DNA of 64,000 bases from Coix lacryma-jobi var. lacryma-jobi (Eukaryota; Streptophyta; Magnoliopsida; Poales; Poaceae), in the NCBI GenBank assembly GCA_009763385.1, contig CM019824.1, forward strand, positions 106,596,660 through 106,660,659, written 5' to 3'. This document shows, piece by piece, positions 57,579 to 64,000 of this stretch (the first letter of the stretch is position 1; the number at the start of each line of letters is the position of its first letter). The notes under the pieces were generated by a model that saw only the letters and a list, made by a program, of their open reading frames with translations, had not been told where the DNA came from and did no database searches. The position numbers and the translations under genes were made by a program.

Positions 57579-59203
57579 TGTTGACGGAAGTTATAGTATG
57601 TTTTACCTTATCAAAATACCGTCAACAGGCCTCGGCTTCAAGGAAGTATAGCAAAACATGAGCATATTTATCACTAATAAGTTCCACTTGTACTCTTAGT
57701 ATTTGATTTGCAGGTATAACAGAATAAGAAGGAAATGGACACCTGGACCCACCCAAGGTGGGGTCGGCCGAGCCCACCATGGGAGCTCCTCGGGCTTGGT
57801 GACGTGGCACTATCCAAGTGAAGCTTCACCAAGCTACTTTCCCCCATCAGATCAAACATGTGTTTGCATTCAACGGTGAAATATGAGAAGCACATGGATC
57901 CATGGGCCCACACAAGAAAGCAAATGCAGCCAACATATGACACCATGCTCCATGACATGTGGGGACACCAGGGGAGACAAAACAGTGGGCAGCCCTGTCA
58001 TTGGGGGGGTCGGTCGGCCCCCCCTTGGTGCGCCCTAGCTACACTGTTCAGCCTGGTGACATCAGCACCATCTAGAAGCAAAGTGGTGGGCCCACCTGTC
58101 ATTGGCTGGGGTCGGCCAACCCCAAGGTGAACCCCATCCCATGTCGGTTGTTTGCACATGTTTCACACGTGAAGAAATCAAGGCCATCCATCCATGGCGG
58201 TTGCTATGGCGGTTTGATCCAATGGCCAAGGAAGGAGAGCACGCGGATCGCCGACGTGGCACCGGAGTAGCCGCTACTCCACCTCCAAGTTATAAATACC
58301 GCCTAGAGCTCTTCATTTGTATGCATCCAAGGAGAGAAAGTCTACTTAGTAGCTTTAGTGTTAGAAGAGAGGGAAGGGAGTGAGGAGTTCCACGGAGGAG
58401 TCCCGGCCTGTCGGGAGTCTTCTCCAAGGTGCACCTTAGCGGATGCGATTCTTCTTGTAAGTGTTACATCTGAGTCCTTCTAGTATTTAATATTCTGGTC
58501 TTGTAATTTAAGTTTACAGTTCTTTTACTTGACACATTGCTTTACTTTGTTGAAGTGCTCTAGGCCTAATAAGCTTAGCTTTAGAGTAGTAAGATTAGTG
58601 TAGACGTGGTGTCTAGGCTATATCTTGCCAGTGTGGACTTCTTGTCGCACTTGTGTAGACGCCTAGTGGTAGGGTGACAGACACAACCAGTGCTTGGAGT
58701 TCCTCTCAAGTGTTGTAGGCAAGTTGAAAATAATAGATGGGTAGCAGCATTGCCGCCTCAATAGTTGTTAGGTGGAAAACCTTTTAATCAACTACTGTTT
58801 TGTCCTTCGCCCCTAGTAAGGAATGAGGTGGTAAACCTCAATACTCTTAGAAAACCAGTACCAGATATTGATATTAGGAAGACCTCTCTATCCCAGTTAT
58901 CATATACCCTTTGATCATCCTTTGACGACCCTACTTCTAGTTAATCCACATCACGTTCCCTGTGGAAATACGATACCTAGAATACTCCCGGTGAAAGGCT
59001 ACAATTGACTACCGTACGCTTGCGGTATATCCGTTTGCCACTTCTGGTGTCAACAAGTTTTTCTGGCACCGTTGCTGGGGATTAGGCTCCATAGTCTAGT
59101 TCTAGTGGTTGCATTAAGAAGTGTCAACAAGCTTTTCTGGCGCCATTGCCGGGGATTAGGCTCCATACTCTAGTTCTAGTGGTTGCATTAAGAAGTGTCA
59201 ACA
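57579..59203 (+). repeat. Athila-type solo LTR ending in two PBS-leader units
   Basis: Starts TGTTGACGG and is flanked by perfect GTGAG duplications at 57574-57578 and 59204-59208. The LTR core ends GGTGTCAACA at 59055. Two 74-bp units follow (59056-59129, 59130-59203), each with a spacer, a tRNA-Asp-type PBS (59064-59081 TGGCACCGTTGCTGGGGA; 59138-59155 TGGCGCCATTGCCGGGGA) and a leader ending GTGTCAACA. The second unit ends exactly at the target duplication, so both units belong to the integrated LTR. TATA: TTATAAATAC near 58290. Palindromes with core TCGGYCGR lie near 57757, 58003 and 58108. Confidence 0.92.
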
Positions 59204-60295
59204 GTGAGCTGAGCTATTTCCTTAGAATGGTGAATTTGCTTAATGAACTTAAAACTTGATACATGTTCACCATTGAGAATGACATCTAGCATGTGTAGAA
59301 TGTGTTGAGGTTACTTGTTCTATACATATATGCTAGGTTGCTATGTCTCTAGTTCTGAGTCATTCACTTGCTTGGATTGATCATACTCTGCTTAAAATGA
59401 ACCAAGTGTTAGTGGATTGAAAAGATTGAGATGGGATTGCTTTGTCAGTACATCACGGTATCGAGACTGTTTCTCATTGCACATTGAGTTAAACTTGAGT
59501 CGTGCAGTGTAAGACCGAAACCGGTGCATTACACTTCTGATTGCATATGCATAGGCTTAGCTCGGTTGAAAAGTTAGGCAATGACAAGCTTTCAACCTCT
59601 CGCAATCACATGCTGAATTTGAACTAGTGTAATAACCGCTACAATTTTCTCCGATAAAATCTGAAAACACAAGTGTATGTTTCATACTATAGCATGATGA
59701 TTGAACTTTGCTAGGGGTAGTTCACCTTGTATACATGTTTAGCACTTGTTTGTCTTCCTGTCTATACATGTTCAGTGCTAGTTTGGTGGTGAAATCCCTT
59801 TCTGAACACCTTAAAACTGCTCAATAAGCTTATGTTCATATTTCGTATTCTGTGATCAGTTTGAGCCTTTGCTAGCATTTGTGCTTGTTGGTTAGTAGTC
59901 GGATCAGCACTCTTTAGAGCATTCTTTCACTCTATCGATTATATACCTGAAGCTGCTAACATGCATTTTTGACTCATATGCATTTGCTTGACTCCGATAG
60001 GCACGGCCTAGCTCCGTTTCACTTGATTGAGCTCTTTTCCCTTCTCTTTTGATTGCAAATTGCCCCTGAGGGGGAGAATTTTTTTCAAGGGGGAGATCTT
60101 CAAATTTTTATGATGTGGTGACAATTTGCAGTTTTTGTGCTTCACATGTTGAGGGGGAGTTCTTGTAGTGAGGGGGGGCTTTTTTGTCTTGCTCCGAGTT
60201 GGCTTTCACTTGGTATCGATCTACCTACTTCTGTTTTCTTTTTCTTGTTGATTACGATTACTATGAGTTAATGATGTACTCACCAAGGGGGAGAT
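59204..60295 (+). other. Copia H 3' region with several polypurine tracts
   Basis: No gene. Five G-rich tracts on the plus strand: GAGGGGGAGA near 60069, CAAGGGGGAGAT near 60088, GAGGGGGAG near 60152, GAGGGGGGG near 60170 and CAAGGGGGAGAT at 60283-60294. The last directly precedes LTR-c and should be the working PPT. Repeated tracts of this kind are usual in SIRE elements. Confidence 0.8.
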
Positions 60296-62354
60296 TGCGA
60301 ACACAAGGTTGATATGTGCCCTTGTGGTTCCCTTCCTGAGTGATGAGTGATCGGTCAACGGGCAATATGCCTCATCGTTGTGTTGATGTGCAAGTGTGGA
60401 GCTCGGAGATAGTGGTCGAAGGTGAGGTGAAGGTCAAGTGAAGAGGTGTCGTGCCAACGGACCAGGAGCGGTGAAGGGCGGACGTGAGGCTTGGACCGAC
60501 GGACCGGGAGACCTGAGGACCAGCTTTGGTAGCTGGCACATGGCATCAGCAAGCAAGAGCATATGGGGATGTGTGGTGCATCGGCCGAGTCGGGAGGAAG
60601 GTGATGGCGTCGTGACACTTGGCGGGAGGCCGAGAAGGAAGGCGAATGCACTGTGCCCGGCGTGGAGGCTGGACATGAACCGGCATTGGTGCTGGAAGTC
60701 GGGGTGTGCGAACAACATCCCGTCTACGGCGCGGGTTTGGTAGTTGAGCCTCGAAAAACTACCCTCGAGAGTTTTTGAGTTTGGGCCTCAAAACTCGGGG
60801 TGGCGGGTTTCTGAGTTTGGGCCTCAAAACTCGGCGTGGACGGTTTCCAGGTTTGGGCCTCAAAACCTGCGCTGGCGGGTTTCTGAGTTTGGGCCACAAA
60901 ACTTAGCCAGAGGACAGGTTTCCCGGTGTCAGCCTCAAAACCGGGGGGAGGTCCAAAAAGGACGGTCGACGCATGGTGGTGTGCAGAGGCTCGCGCGGCG
61001 GCGAAGCTATCCACGAGGAAGGCGCGGCGGTCGACAAGACGACACGTGGCGGCATCCTGAGGCTTGCGTCGAGGCAAAGCTAAGGATGAGGAAGGCACAT
61101 GGTCGTTGGATCAAAACTCTCACAGTTGAACCGGGATACCCCTAGGGTTGGCCGCTTCGCTCTTGTATCTAGGGGTAGAAGGGGACTATTGTATTAGGCT
61201 ATAAATAAGAGAGGCGCCCCTCCTCCCTCCCCATCCTTGCAGCCATTTGTTCCAGAGCTCTCTCTCTCTAGCCCCCCCCCCCCCCCCCCGCTTAGGTTCT
61301 AACTATACCTCGCTGCATGTGATCCGCAGAGATGGTGAATCACACCTCTGTGCATTTGGATTTTGAGGAAACGAGACCGTATTCTCGTTGTCTCCTTGTG
61401 TGGAGGAATTTCGGCTAGAAATTGAGATCGATTCGCGTTCTTGCTTGTGTTTTCTTCGTTTTTGTTTTTCCCCTCATGGAGATTTTCATCGTTCTTCCTC
61501 TTCGGGAGTTGGTTTTCGATTTCTTTTGAACCACTTTGTGCACGAACGGGTTTGTGATCTTTTGACCGAAGGAATTGCTTTGTAATCACTTGTAGCAACA
61601 AATCGGTCAAGTTTTGGTTTGGATCGAGTTTCTCCTCTCTTTTCCCGTACTCCTTCGTTTCATCGATTTGGAGATAGGTTCGAGCCATGATCTCTTAGGA
61701 GTAGCTCACTATCCTCCTTGTGATTCTTCTCAGCATGTTTGAGCCTTAGTGGTTTCGTTTTGGGTGAGATCGAGTCGAATCAGTGGATGAACAACATGGT
61801 TTCGGGGTGACTGCACACACGGCTCGGGACGATCGGACTCTGACACGTGAGTCCGGTCGTTGAAGGTTCGACTTTTCAGTTCTGAAGAAAGTTGATCGAT
61901 GCTTGGCTTGCGTGTGACCGGACGCACAAAGGGTTCTGTTCATTGCCCATCTAAGCTGACCGGACGCTACCTGCATTGTGACCGGACGCTCTACCCCGTG
62001 AGTCTGGTCCAACACAGAGAGCATCCAGAACACTCCCAAGCTGTCCGGACACGTCTGATACAACCTGACCGGACGCTCATCAGAGTCCGGTCAGTGCTGA
62101 CCAGCACGTTTTAGTCCGCAGTTCGTTCTTCCGTTGTCGGTTTTGGTTTCTGGCTTTTATGTCGGACTTTTTGGGTTGTGTAGTGTCCCGCTGTGCTTCT
62201 CGGAAGCATCCACACTACATCTAGGGTCGTGGACACTAGCAAAACCAAGTCTTTCTTTTCGGGTGACTCTCTGGGACAAGGCCTATCGATTTCTCGAGAA
62301 GAAATTTAAGGCTCCCATTCACCCCCCCCCTCTGGTCGCCAATTCGGTCCTTCA
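60296..62354 (+). repeat. LTR-c, 3' LTR of copia H
   Basis: TGCGAACACAAGG to CGGTCCTTCA, 2059 bases, between PPT and F sequence. TATA at 61200-61207, a run of about 18 C near 61275-61291 and the hairpin array at about 60774-60950 with one or two mismatches per stem. Right flank AGAAG at 62355-62359. Confidence 0.93.
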
Positions 62355-64000
62355 AGAAGTTCCATATGGACATGTAAAAGTGGTTTTGTTTTGATCATTA
62401 GGATGGATTGGAATCTGATGATATCCAGAATATCCATCAAGAAAACAAAAGAAGGAGTGATTAGCCAACCGCTCTAACATTTCATCAATGAAGGGCAGTG
62501 GAAAGTGATCTTTCTTTGTTGCCTTGTTAAGTTTACTGTAATCAATACACATTCTCCATCCAGTCACAGTTCTTTGTGGAATTAATTCGTTCTTTTCATT
62601 TCTAACAACAGTCATGCCTCCCTTTTTAGGCACAACTTGCACAGGACTTAACCACTCACTGTGTGGCACATGATAAATAATCTCGGCGTGTAACAACTTT
62701 AAGACCTGTTTCTTAACTACTTCTCTCATCGCATTATTAAGCCTATGTTGGGGTTCTCTAGAAGGTAAAACATCGGGATCTATAGGAATGTGATGGGTAC
62801 AAAGAGCAGGGTTCATCCCCTTGAGATCTTGGAGTGAATAGCCCAAAGGCAGATCTATGATTTTCTAAAATAGTGATCAAGCGGAGTGTTTCTTCTGGAG
62901 AAAGTTTATCGCTTATAATCACAGGAGTGTCTGGATCATTGTTAAGAAAGACGTAGCAAAGACCAGAAGGCAGAGGTTTTAACTCTATAGGAGGTTTAGG
63001 AGGTTCTTCGAAAAGATCTAGAGGTGTTGGAGTCTTAGAATGGTCATCCTCTTTCTCTATGAAGAACTTGGCATCATCTTCAAGGTTAAGTTCTATAAAA
63101 GTTTTGAGAGATGCTACCTTGACCTGATCTACAGGGTCTAACTCTGGATAGGGTTCACTTCTAGTGTTTAGGGTGTGAGTGATAGATACAGGTAGTGAAA
63201 GATTTTCCCCTAGACAAATGTTTAATGTCCCTATCATTTCTTCGTGTATAAGTCTTTCGATTGGTTGTCCTATCAACAGGTCAAACTCATGGATATCAAA
63301 GATATAAAAGCTTAAGTGCACTAGAGTTTCTTTTGCCCAGATAGGCAGGACATACAAGATTCCTAAACTAGGAAGAACATGTCCTGAAAGGCTTTTAAGG
63401 CATTTAGTTTTTGGGGTTAGTGGCATGTCTTCTAAAAAGTTACGTGCAAAGGTTGTAGACTTGATATTAACACCGACAACAAGATTATAAAGAGCATGGA
63501 AAGGGTCTCTATGGATTTGGCAGAGGATAGAAGTAGAAGGTGAATCTAAGCGAACTATATCAGAGGAGGACTCTGACTCTTATAAGCACTCATGGCTTAC
63601 CACAGACACTAGCTCTTCCGTAGTCATTTTAAAGAAAGCTTCATCAGTCAAATCTGTAGGTTTTTCAGGAAGTTTTAGACTATGAGGCTTTCTTATCGTA
63701 TTATACTTCGAGGTATCACCAAACTCGGTGAAATACTCATCCTCGAATTTGATGAAGATCTCTGAGATCGGAGTTTCCTCCTTATCAGGATCTCAGATAG
63801 TTGATGCTAAAGATTTTGGCAGAGTTTTGGGTTCAGCTATCTGGGTTTGTTTCTCTTCAAAAAACTCTATAGACTTAGCTTCGGGAGTGAATTGAGCTAT
63901 CTTTTGCAGGAGCTCTCTTGCCGTAGGAGTAGATGTTCAAAGAAATGATCCATTCACAGCTAAGTTAAGAAAAGAAGAAGTTTTCCTATTTAGACCCGCA
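62355..64000 (-). pseudogene. F pol, N-terminal part: protease region and start of RT
   Basis: From base 64000 downward the minus strand reads an acidic linker (EYFTEFGDTSKYN, DEAFFKMTTEELVSVVSH), a TAA near 63580-63582 and then a retropepsin-like region (HALYNLVVGVNIKSTTF, IFDIHEFDLLIGQPIERL). A second linker follows (EEPPKPPIELKPLPSGLCYV), then the RT start (SPEETLRLITILENHRSAFG). One extra C near 62840 shifts the frame; the correct frame continues as YSLQDLKGMNPALCTH, VVPKKGGMTVVRNEKNELIP, GWRMCIDYSKLNKATKKDHF and FLDGYSGYHQIPIHP, and stops at TFTCPYGTS where H inserted. Gag lies outside the window. Confidence 0.9.

Larger units (their letters stand above)
48281..62354 (+). mobile_element. 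Copia H complex: SIRE-type element with rearranged 5' side
   Basis: Order: complete LTR-a (48281-50308), a piece of F RT (50309-50928), truncated LTR-b (50929-51814), PBS, gag, pol, a solo Athila LTR, PPT cluster and complete LTR-c (60296-62354). The left flank ATAAG and the right flank AGAAG (after both LTR-a and LTR-c) fit one original insertion in F's RT codons for PYGT/YAYRR. Best read as a tandem duplication of element plus flank, followed by collapse of the first copy to a solo LTR. Confidence 0.88.
18596..64000 (-). mobile_element. Element F: large Athila-type Ty3/gypsy element, right end outside window
   Basis: On the minus strand from the right edge: protease region and RT (64000-62355, then 48280-47820), RNase H and integrase (24201-22567), a post-integrase ORF (22198-21461), PPT (20136-20148) and 3' LTR (18596-20135). 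RT motifs such as FMDDFSIYG and SFLGHAGFYRRFIKDFS are of Athila type. Elements G and H split the coding region. About 7.5 kb of F is visible once insertions are removed. Gag, PBS and the 5' LTR are beyond base 64000. Confidence 0.9.

Noticed and set aside
1..64000. Ordinary host genes
   Set aside because: Every sizeable coding segment I could identify belongs to a retrotransposon; the remaining gaps are LTR or AT-rich internal DNA.

Overview
The window looks like heterochromatic, gene-poor DNA from a plant, most likely a grass. It is built almost entirely of LTR retrotransposons nested inside one another. The lineages are typical of large monocot genomes: SIRE/Maximus-type Ty1/copia, Athila- and Tat-type Ty3/gypsy, and a chromodomain-bearing gypsy element of Tekay type. 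I found no ordinary host gene, rRNA, tRNA gene or CRISPR array. The species cannot be fixed from this sequence.

Layout, left to right. (1) 1-7535: minus-strand SIRE copia element A (RT, integrase, protease, gag, PBS, LTR), cut by the left window edge. (2) 7536-8742: 3' end and LTR of a plus-strand Tat-like element D, which A interrupts. (3) 8743-15348: minus-strand Athila-type gag-protease element E without pol, carrying a solo LTR of its own family (10775-12669, TSD CCGGC). (4) 15349-16376: LTR fragment C. (5) 16377-18595: deleted minus-strand copia element B. (6) 18596-64000: a very large minus-strand Athila element F, entering from the right edge. F is broken by element G (24202-47814), which carries chromodomain element K (30088-45460, TSD ATAAC), and by a plus-strand SIRE copia complex H (48281-62354), which carries another Athila solo LTR (57579-59203, TSD GTGAG).

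Nesting order inferred from who interrupts whom: B is oldest. C, E, D and A stacked into its left part and F into its right part; G then K, and H then a solo LTR, landed in F. F, K, A and H encode the usual gag-protease-RT-RNase H-integrase machinery, all broken by stops and frameshifts. E and G look non-autonomous and probably relied on an F-like partner.

Most unusual points: (a) K has an extra ORF before gag whose N-terminus mimics the histone H3 tail, placed directly after a consensus-like leader intron, in an element that also has a chromodomain; (b) the SIRE LTRs hold arrays of 8-bp-stem hairpins whose stems differ between units but keep pairing; (c) Athila LTR ends contain tandem copies of the tRNA-Asp primer-binding site plus leader; (d) the H locus is a rearranged tandem duplication with a solo-LTR copy and duplicated flank; (e) F carries a basic/coiled-coil ORF after integrase.
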